NCBI GenBank assembly: GCA_026120185.1
Contig: JANUWF010001101.1
Location: 4,092,001-4,156,000 of the forward strand
Source of the DNA: Voacanga thouarsii
Lineage: Eukaryota; Streptophyta; Magnoliopsida; Gentianales; Apocynaceae
Length of the DNA stretch: 64,000 nucleotides
Direction: 5' to 3'
Below the pieces are notes generated by a model. It saw only the letters and a program-made list of their open reading frames with translations, was not told where the DNA came from and ran no database searches. Positions 1 through 12,476 of this stretch are shown here, piece after piece. The position numbers were made by a program, and so were the translations under genes. Numbering within the stretch: the stretch's first letter is position 1; each line of letters opens with the position of its first letter.

Positions 1-286
1 AATTGATAATCCGGGACACATACTATAATCGGCCAGCCCACGTTGGAGGTTATAGTGTGAGGAATGTCCATAGGAAATGAGAGGAAACGGCTATCTCACG
101 ATGGAGTTATTCTCTAGATCATTACCTAGAAAGGAAATTAATTTGTGGTGATTAATACACTTAGCTTACGGAACTGTTAATCATCCAAAGAAGCTATGTC
201 AGTTTTCCTAAGAACCAAATTAATTTCAGTGCACAAATTTATTTTGACAAACCAAATCCATTCTTTTATTTTTCGATTTTTCAGAA
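1..286 (+). other. Untranslated leader of element A
   Basis: This stretch precedes gag and has no credible reading frame. Similar sequence occurs upstream of gag in B (about 20090-20330) and, inverted, in E (about 40440-40800), so it is a family leader and not host sequence. The rest of the leader and the primer binding site are outside the window. Confidence 0.7.
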
Positions 287-1035
287 ATTGTGAGAGGTTC
301 TTTTAGTCCTTTGGCCGTTATTCTCTGTGAGAATAAGTTAACGGGACCAAACTATATGGATTGGAAGAGGAACCTGGATATAATACTCACAGTCGAGGAG
401 TATAAGTATGTCTGTTACGAGACCTGTCCTAAAATCGGGGAAGGTTCCACTGACAAAGAGCGAGAGGCTGAGAAGGCATGGAAGAAGGCTAATGAAATGG
501 CACGTGTCTATATGCTAGCCTCCATGTCTAATGTGCTCCAGTCTAAATACGAGCACATGGCTTCTGCGTATGACATTAGTCATTCATTGGCCACTATGTT
601 CGCAGATAAGAGCCGGCCTGCAAGATAGGAGGTTTTTCTAACTATAATAAATATAAAGATGGCTGAGGAGCATCAGTCAGGGAGCATATGCTCAAGATGA
701 TTGCTGCTTTTGAGGAGGCAGAAATCTTAAGGGCTATCATTGACCCCGAGAGCCAAGTGGACATGGTTCTTGAATCTCTACTGGGTTCCTTTACTTAGTT
801 CAAACTAAATTACAATATGAACAAGTTAAATATGAGTTTGACTGAGTTGATGAAGGAATTTCAGATGGCAGAGAAAATCATGAAGCCACATTCAAAGGCC
901 ATAATTGCTAAGGCTTCTTTCTCAAGAACTGGGTCCAAGCCCAGAAAGTTCAAAAGGAAGAAGGGAAACGTAGTAGCCCAGCCCAAAGACAAACCGAAAG
1001 GCAAGTGCTTCAAATATGGAAAGAAGGGACACTGA
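287..1035 (+). pseudogene. gag: Element A gag (copia capsid, broken)
   Basis: Gag makes the virus-like particle and binds element RNA. The frame resembles gag of E and B throughout. The expected ATG at 287 reads ATT, so the start codon is lost. The frame breaks near 625-660 and resumes at about 817. The C-terminus is lysine-rich, then a zinc knuckle reads CFKYGKKGH at about 1006-1032: the second cysteine of the CCHC motif has become tyrosine, and a stop follows directly after the histidine. A typical copia gag would continue into protease. Non-functional. Confidence 0.85.
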
Positions 1036-3838
1036 AAAAAGGAGTATCTAGATCTTCAAGCCAAGAAAAACCCCACATGTAATGTTTTCTATCTAGAGTC
1101 TATATCAATGGTTGGATCAACTTTCACTTGAATTGTTGATTCAGGAGCCACTGATCATATCTGTAACTCCTTCCAGGGGTTTAGAAAAATAAGATGACTT
1201 AAGAAGGGCAAATATGGATTATGCGTGGGAAATGGAGCACAAGTCTAGGCCCTTGCAGTAGGAAAGTTGGATCCTATTTTTTATTGTAATAAGAAAGAGG
1301 CTTTAATAGATAATTTATATGTACCTGGTTTTCGTCAGAATTTGATTTTAGTTGCAAAACTTATAAATCAAGGATATTCTGTATCTTTCCATTCTGGTAT
1401 TTCTATCAGTAGAGATGAAGAAATATTATGTATTGGGCAAATGTATGGAAATCTATTCTATTTAAACCCTATTAACAACCAATCAAATAAAGCTCAATTT
1501 GAACCTTTAACTAAGAAGAGAAAGACCAATATCAATGACTCATATCTTTGGCATCTGAGGTTGGGTCACATCAACTCAACCAGGATTCAGAGGCTAATCC
1601 ATGATAGGCCTTTGGGCTCATTGAGATTGGAAGATTGGTCTTAATGTGAATCCTGCCTAATAGGAAAGATGACCAAAAGGTCTTTTATCCCAAAGGCAGA
1701 TAGAGCTAATGAGGTACTGAGTCTTGTTCACACTGATGTGTGTGGTCCATTGTCTACACCAGCTAGAGGAGGTTTTGAGTTCTTCATCACTTTCACGGAA
1801 GATTGTACAAGGTTTGGTTACGTTTACCTGATGAGACGCAAATCTGACTCTTTTGATAAATTCAAAGAGTTTAAGGCTGAAGTGGAGTGTCGGACAGGTA
1901 AATTAATCAAAACCTTACGATTGGATCGTGGTAGAGGGTACCTCCTAAGTGAATTCAAGGACTACATGGTATATTATGGGATAGTATCCCAGCTCTCTGT
2001 GCCGGGGACACCCCAACAGAATGGAGTAGCTGAGAGAAGGAACAGGACATTGATGGAAATGGTCAGAAGCATGATGTCTCATGCTACTCTTCCAATATCT
2101 TTTTGGGGATATGCCCTGGAAACAGCAGCATATATTCTGAACTTGGTACCTTCCAAGTTAGTACCTAGGACTCCCTATGAGATGTGGACTGGGCATAAGC
2201 CAAGTCTGAATCATCTCAGGATTTGGGGTTGTCCAGCTTATGTATTGATCAAGGGAGACAAGTTGGGACCAAGATCAGAATTATGTTATTTTGTTGGGAA
2301 TTCAAAAGGAATAAAGGGTGGTTACTTTTATCATCCTAAGGAGCAGAAAGTACTGGTCAGTACCAATGCTAGATACTTAGAGGATGATCGATGTACTTCC
2401 ACAAAAGGTTCAACTAGGTTGAAACTCGAAGAGAAGTTATCTTCAGAAGCAACTTCTTCTAATCCGATTGTGGAACAAGAAGAGGCACAGCCTCAAGAGC
2501 CTGTACAAATGGTGCCTTGTCACAGTGGGAGAGTGTCTAGAGTTCCAGATAGATGGTATGGAGAAGTTTTTGAGCTGGTCTCTGACCATCAGGAACAAGA
2601 CTCCACTAGATACGAGGAGGCAATTATTGATGCCAATGCAAATCTATGGCATGAAGCAATGAAAGCCGAGATTGAGTCTATGTACTTCAATCAGGTCTGG
2701 GATCTTGTAGCTTCACCTGAAGGGATAAAACACATTGGGTATAAGTGGGTGTACAAGACGAAGAGGGGAGTGGATGGGAAGGTGGAAACCTTCAAAGCTA
2801 GGCTTGTGGAAAAAGGGTATACTCAGAAAGAAGGGATCGATTATGAGGAAACATTTTCCCCGGTGGCCATGCTTAAATCCATCCGTATCCTCCTTGCCAT
2901 CGCATGTCACTATGACTACGAGATATGGCAAATAGATGTCAAAATGACATTTTTTAAATGGCCATCTTAGCGATAACATCAATATGTCCCAACCAGAAGG
3001 CTTTATTGTTGAAAGCCAAGAACATATGTTTTGCAAGCTTAAAGTCCATTTATGAACTTAAGTAAGCATTTAGAGCATGGAACATTCATTTTGATGAGAC
3101 TGTAAAATCTTATGGTTTTATTCAAAACGAGAATGAACCATGCGTGTACAAGAATCTTGAGGGGTTTAATGTGGTTTTTCTTGTCTTGTATGTGGATGAC
3201 ATTTTACTCATTGGAAATTATATAGGGTCATTATCATCTACAAAGGTTTGGCTTTCTAGTCAATTTAGTATGAAGGACATGGGAGAAGCCAGCTACATTC
3301 TCAGGATTAGACTTCTTAGAAATAGGAAGCAGAGAATGTTAGGATTATCCCAAGTCGCATACATTGACAAGATGTTGGCTAAGTACAACATGGACTCATG
3401 CAAAGGAGCTTTAATGCCTTGCAGATATGGGTTGTCACTTTCTTTGAGGGACTGTCCTAAGTCTCAAGAAGAAATTGATAGAATGAGTAGAATTCCCTAC
3501 ATTTCGGCTGTGGGAAGTCTCGTGTACGCCATGCTATGTGCTAGGCCAGATATCTGCTTTGCTATAGTTTTAGTTAGCAGATATTAGTCAATCCCTGGGG
3601 AAGTTCATTGTCATGCTGTAAAGTATATTTTTAAGTACCTCATAGGAACCTTGGAACCACAAGGAGGGGAAGCATATTAAAAGGTAGTACCACTTGAGAT
3701 TTCCAGAGGCGGGAAGCCGTGGTGGAACAGATTACCTCAGATAATAATCTAGCAGATCCATTCACCAAGCCTTTAGCTAAGAGGGTCTTCAAGAGACACT
3801 TAGATGCTATTAGGGTAGGCACCTATGGACTTACCTAG
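1036..3838 (+). pseudogene. pol: Element A pol (protease, integrase, reverse transcriptase; RNase H deleted)
   Basis: Pol processes the polyprotein, copies RNA to DNA and integrates it. The protease motif DSGATDH begins at 1138, just after a stop. The pre-integrase H..H..C..C region lies at about 1540-1660. Integrase follows, with HTDVCGP (catalytic D codon 1735-1737), a second D at 1924-1926 in an altered context (LDRGRGY instead of SDRGGEY) and the catalytic E at 2032-2034. Reverse transcriptase covers about 2730-3590, with a frameshift near 2950-2970 and an intact YVDD box at 3189-3200. RNase H is almost gone: about 267 bp are missing at 3644-3649 relative to E. The last residues of pol match the copia C-terminus before the stop near 3838. 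Confidence 0.88.
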
Positions 3839-3850
3839 TCTTAGAGCGCA

Positions 3851-3860
3851 AGTGGGAGAT
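3851..3860 (+). other. Polypurine tract of element A
   Basis: The purine run AGTGGGAGAT lies directly before the 3' LTR start TGTTGG. It is the expected primer for plus-strand DNA synthesis. The same block precedes the 3' LTRs of B and E. Confidence 0.8.
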
Positions 3861-5944
3861 TGTTGGGAATATGCCCTCTTAGACTAAGTTTCTGATGTAA
3901 ATATCGAATATGTTGATAAAAGAATTTATTTGTCAGAAATCGTTTGTGAAATAATTTTCTTTTTTTGTGTACATTTTCATTTGGAATAGACCCATTGTGT
4001 TTGAATAAGTGATCCATCTGAATGGAGGTCTTTCATAGTAAGTTATGGATCATGGGTTATTTAAACACATAAACAGTTGTTCTTAACCGATTGATGAGAA
4101 TGGGAATCTCTTCATGTTTAGGTTATTATGTTATGAATTCCAAATGGGGGATGGCTTACATTTAGCCAGTGAGTAGTCCACTCACTTCATAACATAGGCG
4201 TATTTCGAATACGTAGAACAGGACCAGTAGTAGTGATTTTTAAAAGTACTATATAGTTGAAACCTAGACTACTACCGCTACAGTGTGGACTAGTACTCTA
4301 TGACTTGAATATGAGTTGGTGGTCTGGCGAAGTTAGAAGCATATGCTTTGATATGCTATAGTTGAGGTTCTATCGGAGGGCCAATATGCTTGCATGTTGG
4401 GTATGTGTGACTAGTTAGTTAAGACAGACTTATACAAGATAGTTTCTACACTATATCACCCCTTATGGTTTGTCCGGATGATCTAAATATCCAAGGCCCT
4501 GAGAAACGTGACTTGGATGTTTGCTTTAGGGTAGCTCCCTTGGAAAACGGAAACACTCCAGGAAGTCATGGATCATTGGATTAGAAGCCTAAGGATGGTA
4601 GATGTCATTTAGAGAAGTGTTAGTACACTTCTTCCTCTCTAAATGTACGGCGATGTGTAGAGGGGTATTTTAATCATTTCACTTATAGGTCGGAGACTTT
4701 GCTAATGCAGCATTGTCATTGGAGTCAATATTTCCTTATGGTGATATGAGAAAATATTTAAAATACAAAATACATCTATTTATATAGTGGGGGTATTTTG
4801 GTCATTTTAGTAGCTAAGGCGATGCATCTATTTGGTCCTCGGAATAGCCCGTAAGTCCTAATTAATTTTTGGGTTGAGAAAATGATCTCAGTTGAGAGAG
4901 TTTTATTTTATTCATGAAGTCTAATTTATTATTAGACTGGAATAAAATAAATGGAGAGAAATTTATTATCTGGTTTAATTGGTTAATTAATTATTCAGGA
5001 CCTGGGTCCAGTTTGAATAATTAAAAAATTAACCGAGGCTTAAACTAGAGGAAAATAATTATTACTTAATTATTTGTTGGGTTATTTATTTAATTAAATC
5101 TCAAGAAATAAATAATTAAAGTTTAATTATTTTTGGTTCATTTGGGTTCATTAATTATTTATTGGGTTATTTATTTAATCTCAAGGAAAATAATTAATGT
5201 TTATTATTTTGAGGCTTTTCGAGTTCAAGAAAAATAATAAATATTATTTTGGCCCAATAGCCTGGACAATAGGATTTTTTCGGACACAGTTCAAAAGAGT
5301 TTAGAATGAAGCCAAAATTTATTTTGTAAATAATATTCAGATATTAAATTTCGAAAATATTATTTTTGTCAAAATAATTATTTTTGGTTTCTTGACTCTT
5401 GGCTTTCGGTGTAGAAAAAAAATAAAATAAAAGAAAAGGGAAAAAAATATATTATTCCCGAGTCTCTTGCCTCTCATTTTCTCGTGTCTAATCTCCTTCT
5501 GGCTTTTGGCTTGGCATTAAAAACTAAAGGATGCCAACCGAGAGGGTGCGTGTGTCTCTTGGTTTTCTGGCTTCTGGGTTCGGTTTGTGTATGAAGCCGA
5601 TGCTTATAAAGCCATCCGAGACGTGAAGATGAGATATCTGAGTAGCTTTTCTTCTTCCCATTTTCTTTGCTCACCGAAAGTTATTAGGCTGTGGTCATAT
5701 TCTGATAATTGAAGAGCCTAGCATTAAAGACTCACCGGAGGAGAAGGAAGGAAGCTTCATTGCATTGGACGGAGGAGAGGAAAGCTGTTCTTCAGTTTCA
5801 AATCATTCTTCCTCAATCTTCAAGTTTTAAGGCTCCAAGAGGTATGTTTTCATGCCACCATGATGCTGCCATACTCTGTTAAGATTATTTGTTCTTCCAT
5901 TTTTACTGTCCCGTGAAGCATGCTCTGTATATGTCAATCCTTCA
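3861..5944 (+). repeat. 3' LTR of element A (about 2.08 kb)
   Basis: The LTR starts TGTTGGGAAT and ends CCTTCA, which matches the CCTTCA end of E's LTRs. The body is homologous to the LTRs of E, B and the solo LTR at 23241. A possible TATA element (TTATAAAG) is at 5603-5610; E has TATAAAA at the matching place on the minus strand. The sequence is AT-rich with repeated TAATTATTTATT blocks at 4980-5240. No coding capacity was seen. Confidence 0.88.
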
Positions 5945-7383
5945 CCATTACCCTTTCGTTTCCTCAACTTGTGGACTGACCATCCTAATTTCTAGGATCT
6001 TGTTCGTAGAGAGTGGATGCAGGACGTTCCGGGCCATAGGTAATTCATCTTTTGCCAACATCTAAAGGGCCTCAAGCTACATTTGCGGACTCTCAACGCC
6101 AAGGACTTCTCTCATACTTCCTAAAGGGTTGAACTGGTAAACCAACACATGGAAACATTACAGTTACAACATTAGTTGAACCCCACTGACTTGGCTATTA
6201 CCGATAGACTCCAGGATGCTTGAAATGAGGCTTGGAGATTAGCGGATGCGAAACTTAAGTTCTATCAACAATTAGCTAAGACCAATTTTGTGGCTAACAC
6301 GGATTATTGCACCAAATTCTGTCACGACATGGCTAATCGCAACAAGAAGAAATTATTCATTGCTTTGGTCACTAGACCTATTGGGACATGGACAACCAGC
6401 TTAGGAGAGGTCGTGCAAGAACTCCTCCAGTACTATATGGCCCTCTTGGGACAAGCTAGCCCTTGCAGCAGGTTAAACCCAAACATCGCTAAGGCATGAC
6501 CCTTATTCTCTCTATACAAAGCGGCTATCTTAATACAGGAGGTGACACCAGAGGAAATAAAACAAGCCTTATGGAACATAGGGGACTGCAAAGCTTCGAG
6601 TCCGGATGGCTACTCTATTCTCTTCTTCAAAAGAGCTTGGGCCACGGTAGGATCCGATGTCACTGCAGCATGCCAGGAATTCTTCCGGTCTGGTCAGCTT
6701 CTCAAACAACTTAATCATGCAATTATCACCCTTATCCCCAAGGGCGCCAATGTCGACGGGGTGGGTGACTATAGGCCTATTTCATATTGCAATATTATTT
6801 ACAAAGTGATATCTAAGGTTCTGGTGGACCGACTGTGAAGCATACTACCGAATATAGTCGACTCAGTCCAATCAGCTTTCATAAAGGATAGACTCATGGC
6901 GGATAATATCTTCCTAGTTCAAGAACTCCTACAAACCTATAGTAGGAAGCATGCTTCCCCTTGGTGCACCATCAAGGTCAACCTGAGAAAGGCCTATGAC
7001 TCTATCAACTGGACCTTTGTCCTTGACCTGCTATTCGAGCTTGGTTTCCCAAAAAAATTTACCCGTTAGATCTCTCAGTGCATATCAATGCCATCTTACT
7101 CCATCGTGATCAACGGGCGTGTTCATGGTTTCTTTCGGGGTAAGCAGGGGCTCTGACAGGGTGACCCGATCTCCCTACTCCTTTTTGTGCTATGCATGGA
7201 CTACCTATCCCGCGCCATTAGGATTGCAACGACAGGGGCTGGGTTCCGCTACCATCAGAAATGTGACAGGTTGGGGATCATGCACTTCGCTTTTGCGAAT
7301 GACCTAATGCTCTTTGCCCAGGCTGACTCCACATCTGTGGAAATTCTCCTCAAATGCCTTGATGACTTCCAGGAATGCTCTGG
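5945..7383 (+). pseudogene. LINE (plant L1-type) ORF2, first part: end of endonuclease and most of reverse transcriptase
   Basis: ORF2 of an L1-type retrotransposon encodes an endonuclease and a reverse transcriptase. The conserved endonuclease end FLNLWTDHPNF starts at about 5959 and is followed by a stop. A linker follows, and reverse transcriptase begins at about 6540 with the block SPDGYSILFFKRAW. Later blocks are GDYRPISYCNIIYKVISKVL (about 6765-6824), a KAYDSINW-like block (about 6990) and FAND at 7292-7303. This last should be FADD: the second catalytic aspartate has become asparagine (codon 7298-7300). Stops and frameshifts are numerous. The 5' part of the LINE is cut off by A. At 7383 the frame is cut inside the SGL.VN..KS block by element P and resumes at 15472. 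Confidence 0.88.
7379..7383. repeat. Left target-site duplication of element P (TCTGG)
   Basis: TCTGG precedes the element's TG end, and TCTGT (15467-15471) follows its CA end, so 4 of 5 bases match. Removing the element and one copy rejoins the LINE frame across the conserved S-G-L-x-V-N block, so the 5-bp interpretation is well supported. Confidence 0.8.
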
Positions 7384-8807
7384 TGATAGGAGCTAAATTG
7401 GTTATACTTTGCTTAGTTATTTGAGACTCTTTTGTAATAGATTTGATGAAATAACTAGTCATATTCTTTCATATTTGAGATTTTACCCCTGGAAAGGTAT
7501 TTTGGTCATTATCTCAGGATTTTGGGTAAAACAAAGCAAAACCGTCGCGAAACAAGGCAGAGGCGGCGTCGGCTGTAAGGCTGGAACCGGCACCGGCTGC
7601 ACTCTAGAACGTATACACACAATTCGGAAAAAAATCAGCAAACAAGTGGAGAAACAGAACAAAGGTGGTGCCGGCTGTGGTCTGTCCCTGAGGTGGTGCT
7701 GCGATCTTTCTACGCGTTTTTGATAATCTGAAGAGTTTTAGCAGCTTCCAACTTCTACTCGGCCAAGAACTTTGTACCCACAAGTTTAGGTACCTCTTAA
7801 GCCTATAAATAGATGGAAAACACACGGGAAAAAGGGAGAATTCATTGATCGTCATAGAAAATCACTCAGTCCAAGGAAGAAATCTTCAAGTTCAATGAAG
7901 GTTGTACAAGAAGGTCTTCAAATGAAGAAGAATGAGGCTTGTCTATGAATTCTTTCTTTTACTTTGTTTTCTTTTTCTTGACAATGATATGTTAATTATT
8001 TTATTATAATTCAACATTGTTTTAGATATTCATGATTTCTAGAGTTATTTGATCTTTTGATTAATTGGTTATTATTCTTGGTATTCAATTACTTATACTT
8101 ACTACAAGATTAGTTAGTTGATTCTATCTATTGACTTGTTGGACCAAAGGGGGTTGATGGGTGTTTCGATTTATTAATTTCATATTCTGTTGGCAATTGA
8201 CTTGCTGGACCAAAGAGGGTTGATTGTTTAAGAACTGGTAATTGAAGGTTAATTGATGTCTTCCAAGACTAAGGGCTCATTGATTAATTTCATGTTCTAA
8301 ATTTGCCGAGACCAAGGGAATTTAATTAAGGATTGTGTTTAATGCATCTTTTGGATGAATTAGTTGAGACGGACCAAGTGATTCTAATTTATCTAGAAAA
8401 TAGTGATTTCATGGATTGACTATCAAAGTGAGTCTACCTTCATGGTGTCAATAGAATGATTGGCTATGATAATGGTTAAGTTCTTTAAGATCATGTTTGT
8501 CTAAACAATGGCTTGAGTTACATAAATCTACATCCTTGACACAGACATATACATATTTTTATTTTTATTTTTATTTTTTTATTTTTCTTTTATTTATTTT
8601 TCACTTTATCGAGTCGGTTAAACAATGAAAGAAGGGTAATTAATGTCTACTTGTTCCTTGAAGATCGACACTTGTTTTAACCCTATGCTCAGTTAATGAT
8701 GAGTACGTTTGCTCATATGTGTGATTTGAGTTTAACGTTTTAATTTAAACTTGATTGAGATTGTGCTTAGTTTTGTATGATTTTTATACCCAAGTCTAAA
8801 CGCATCA
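7384..8807 (+). repeat. Left LTR of element P
   Basis: The LTR begins TGATAGGAGC and ends CGCATCA just before the primer site. It has a clear core promoter, with TATAAAT at 7804-7810 followed by a short purine-rich leader. A GC-rich motif with CCGGCACCGGC lies at about 7575-7600. A T-rich low-complexity run spans 8555-8605. The matching LTR on the right arm is 1323 bp against 1424 bp here, the difference being small indels. Confidence 0.88.
7804..7810 (+). promoter_or_regulatory. TATA box of the left P LTR
   Basis: CCTATAAATAGA fits a plant TATA box, and the same sequence is conserved in the inverted right LTR (15050-15056). Transcription would run rightward into gag. Confidence 0.7.
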
Positions 8808-8813
8808 AGTTTT

Positions 8814-8831
8814 TGGCGCCGTTGCCAGGGA
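8814..8831 (+). other. Primer binding site of the left P arm (tRNA-Asp type)
   Basis: TGGCGCCGTTGCCAGGGA lies six bases after the LTR end. It matches the complement of the plant tRNA-Asp 3' end except for one base, as is usual in Athila elements. This is a primer site, not a tRNA gene. Confidence 0.82.
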
Positions 8832-9079
8832 ACAATAGCATGAAAACTCGGATTTTGTTGATTTAACCATGTAAATATGTAAATATGTCAATAGGTAAAT
8901 ATGTATATTTGTTCTTTCTGCAAAACGGTGCTATATTTTTTTTGTATTTCGTGTATTCTTGTATAACCTTGTAACCTAACCTAACTTAACCAACTAATTT
9001 AGACTGAGTTTGAATTACTAACTTTGTAACATTGTATTTGTGTTATTTTAACCATTAATTATATCTCTAAACTTGCTTC

Positions 9080-10253
9080 TTGTTTCTTAGGTATTACCCT
9101 TGGTACATGACCCGAAAATCCAACAACGAGATAGTCGATTTTGACCCTGAAATCGAGAGGACGTTAACAAAAATTCGTCGAACAATTCAAAGGAATCTGA
9201 TTTTCGAGATAGATGGTGCTCAACAGAACAATGCTGGGAATGATAGGAGAGTTATGGACGACTTTGTGAAACCCGCAATCTCGGGCTCAGGCTCGAGTAT
9301 CACTAGACCTAGGGTAGATGCCAACAATTTTGAAATAAAACCCAACATTATTCAAATGGTGCAGAATATGGTTCAATTTGACGGGTTACCGGAAGAAGAT
9401 CCCAATGCTCACTTAGCCAATTTTCTTGAGATTTGTGATACCATCAAGATGAATGGTGTTTCTGAAGATGCCATTAAATTACGACTTTTTCCCTTTTCCT
9501 TGAGAGATAGAGCTAAATCGTGGTTAATGTCTTTTCCTACAGGTTCCATCACAACTTGAAATGCCTTAGCTGAAAAATTTTGGCCAAATATTTTCCTCCA
9601 ACTAGGACAGCCAAGCTTAGGAATGAAATCTTTGCTTTCCAATAACTAGATTCTGAGCCCTTATATGAGAGTTGGGAGAGATTTAAGGAAATGTTAAGAA
9701 AATGCTAACACCATGGATTCGAGCTGGGGATGCAAATGCTTATCTTCTTGAATGGCCTCACATTTGCAACACAGCAAGTGGTGGACTCTTCTGCAGGGAG
9801 TTCGATCAACCATAAGACCCCGGAACAGGTATCTGAGCTTATTGAAAATTTGGCTTCTAATAACTATTCTTGGGGGAATGCAAGGTTAAAGGCTTGTATG
9901 CAAGGAGTATACAAAGTGGATGATGTGGCAGCACTAGAGGCTAAGGTAGACGCCTTAACTCAAAAGATGGAGAAGTTGGTGATACCTCAAGGCCAAGTGT
10001 TAAACGTCAACTGCGATTTCTATGGAGAAGGGCACCCCAATCATGAATGCCAAAAGATGGGGTCACTTCAAGAAACTTCAGAACAAGCGGCCTTTGCAGG
10101 TAATGTCCGACCAGGTAACAATCCATATAGCTCTACTTATAATCCTGGCTGGAGAAATCACCCTAATTTCTCTTAGAGCAATGGGAATCCACCTAGGCAA
10201 AGTTCTTTCAATTTTGGCGGTAACCAAAGGAATCCAAACTCCATAAACACCAC
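9080..10253 (+). pseudogene. gag: Left-arm gag of element P (Athila type, truncated)
   Basis: This is an Athila-type gag. The capsid block reads FDGLPEEDPNAHL and then RLFPFSLRDRAKSWL at about 9370-9530. The probable ancestral start is the ATG at 9107 (MTRKSNNE); the frame is open from further upstream. A stop at 9557 (tryptophan codon to TGA) and frame damage at 9600-9730 break it. It then runs open from about 9730 to a stop at 10174. The zinc knuckle reads CDFYGEGHPNHEC, so its second cysteine is lost. The copy ends abruptly at 10253 where the inverted repeat ends; the right-arm gag continues further. Confidence 0.85.
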
Positions 10254-11439
10254 GGGTAATAGAAAAGTGGGGCCTGCACCATCATGTGGCCTAGAAGGCT
10301 GTTGCCTCAACTCAGTCAACTGCTGCTCCATAGTAGCTTGTCGTCGTGCCATATATTCTATAGTATCCTGCAAGCGTAGGAGCACCTCCATTTGCTGGTC
10401 AAGGTGCCCCAGTACGGTGGTCTTAAAGTCAATCCGGGAGTGGGACTGAGAACGGCCAGCTCTAGCACGTACCGGTGGTGGTGGCTGTTCCTCCTCCGCT
10501 GTAGGTGGCCTTTCTTGACCGGGATGTTAGACCTCAAAGGGAGTGAGCCATTTCTTCAACTCCGGGCTGTATTTGTATCCGCAACTCATAAGAGTGTGCT
10601 CAGTGACCATATCGTACTCAGTGGTAGCCTCCATGAGTTCTCCTTCAAGACTCACCCCAAAGTCCATTAAAATCTTCATTATAACCAAGGGAAAAAAAAA
10701 AGGCTTTTGTGGAGAGACGGTGATGAACAACCTCCCTAATAGATTGGATGATCAAAGGAGCAAGAGGGATAGGTAATGTGTTCATCATCCGGTGTAGAAT
10801 ATAAGTGTCAATAAGTCTAGTTTCATTGAAACCACTAGCACGGGGAACAACATTAAACCCAAATATGTACACCAGCACGTGAAAGTTGGCTACCAAGTCA
10901 TTGTTGGAATAGAAACTGTTAGCTTGGAAGGCATTATGCTTATATAAGCCTAAGGTTGCTCGCGTCCCTCTAACATCCCAATTTGAGTCCGAAAGAATCT
11001 TTTGATTATTCACATCAATCCCTTGCCAAGTATCATCGTCATAAACCTGGAGGAGGTGAGATAATTGGTTTTGAGTGATGACAATAGGAACTCCTTTCAC
11101 TCTTGTTTCAATATGCGGGAGATGTTTATTACCCTTGTCCGTCATATTAGCATAGAATTCCTTGACAAGCACGGGGCAAAACTTCCCTTTCAATTGCACT
11201 ATGGATCTCCAACCTAGTCGTCTAAACATCAATCCTAATTTAAGTGCCTGGTCTAAGGTGGGGGAGAAAGTACGCTCAACAATAATCTTGTTTGAAGCTC
11301 TCCTACTATACCATTCCTCACAGGAGGAATCGACTAACTCAGTAGGTCTAAGAGATACAGGATCAACAGATGATGGAACTGAGGACGAGGAAGGTCTCGC
11401 CCTTTTAGATGGTTGACTCCTTGCTCTAGACATGGTCAC
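10254..11439 (-). pseudogene. Env-like / plant-transposon-protein-domain frame of element P
   Basis: An uninterrupted 264-codon frame runs from ATG 11439 down to 10645. A frameshift at the homopolymer near 10690-10700 moves the coding to a second frame (to 10527), and after a single stop the same frame runs on to about 10260. The N-terminus is basic and serine/proline-rich. The middle has the block VLVKEFYANM followed by a V-K-G-x-x-I...LL pattern. These are typical of the uncharacterised 'plant transposon protein' domain found after pol in Athila and Sirevirus elements. The C-terminus is proline-rich, then predicted helical with glutamines (RRQATMEQQLTELRQQ). The product's role is unknown in the family; no signal peptide or clear membrane segment is seen. 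The 3' end is cut by the palindrome junction. Confidence 0.7.
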
Positions 11440-12476
11440 AAAAGGAATGGAGTACTAAGAAGAGAGAACAGATACGCCCAATCACTGAAGAGAGTATAGC
11501 TACCCCTACACAGATATATCTTAAATTTCACACAACCCTCAACCAAGCTCATAATCCACAAACCACAACTCCTTCAATGTATATCAACTCCAATACCCAA
11601 TTCAATCAACCACTTTCACCCAATGCAACACAACCTGCACAATGCATGTAAAAGTCCACTGTAAAACATAACTTGTGCTGATATCCTCAAAGCATGCTAG
11701 TAAACATGATCATGTGAATGAAGGTAATGATATTATGTGATCAATAATGCAGTTTCAATAGATTCAAGTGTCACCAATAACCATGATTCTAACCCGAGCT
11801 ATATGAATTCTTGAATGATAACAAGCATAAATCAAATAATGGAGGCTCAATAACTCCTAAGGTAATCCAATGAATGAAACTCAAGTAGGAATGCACAATC
11901 ATAGAATATATAATTCCCAATTTTCGGCCAAAACCGTCCTTATAATTAGAAAAAATCAATTCCATCAATTTAACCGTAGGACTTAAATAAAAATCATACC
12001 TTTAGGCTCTTATATGCATGGGCAAGCAAAAGATGCAAGCTTTTTTGTGAAAATCTACTCCATTTGCTTGTGGATTGAATATGCTATTGTTGTGAAAAAT
12101 CAAAGTTTTTGATGTGGTTAATCCGTAGGATCAATAAAAAAGAAGGTAAGAGATGTTATTGAGGTGTTTAGAAGTTGAAAAATCAAACTTTGGGCACTAA
12201 TGGATGTGAAGCTGGCGCGGGCTTGAGAGGATTTGCAAGGGAGAAAGGAGATTTTGAAGAAAAAGTGGCCAAAATGGCCCTTTAATTATGTTCCTCCCGA
12301 CAGGAACCGGTGCCGGCTCGGCTCTTGGAGCCGGCTCTGGCTCTGTTTTGTCCGGTTCAATTTTTTTTTTTTTTTATGAAAATGCAAAAAACACACGGTT
12401 GCTAAATAAAAATACTATAAATTAAAAATTGTCCTTAACACAAAAAGAAAAGTAAAGAAAAGAGAAAAGAACGGCT
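11440..12476. other. Spacer of element P between env-like frame and right-arm gag; pol absent
   Basis: This is where an Athila element should carry protease, reverse transcriptase, RNase H and integrase, several kilobases in all. None is present. The stretch is AT-rich and non-coding. A GC-rich block with repeated GCCGGCTC units lies at about 12300-12345 and a homopolymer T run at about 12361-12375. On the minus strand it would be the leader of the env-like frame. Confidence 0.7.

Larger units (their letters stand above)
1..5944 (+). mobile_element. Element A: Ty1/copia LTR retrotransposon, 5' end outside the window
   Basis: The domain order on the plus strand is gag, protease, integrase, reverse transcriptase, remnant RNase H, polypurine tract and 3' LTR, which is the Ty1/copia order. 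The 5' LTR and primer site lie to the left of the window. The 3' LTR ends at 5944, and the next bases continue the reading frame of a LINE, so A was inserted into that LINE. If so, its TSD should be CCATT (5945-5949), with the partner copy off-window to the left. A is closely related to E and B. The copy is dead: it has a lost gag start codon, several stops and a deletion of RNase H. Boundaries at the right are clear; the left is not visible. Confidence 0.9.

Noticed and set aside
2713..3036. Antisense frames over copia reverse transcriptase in A and E (for example 37763-38176, plus)
   Set aside because: They mirror the sense pol frames codon by codon and carry no domain. They are shadows of pol.
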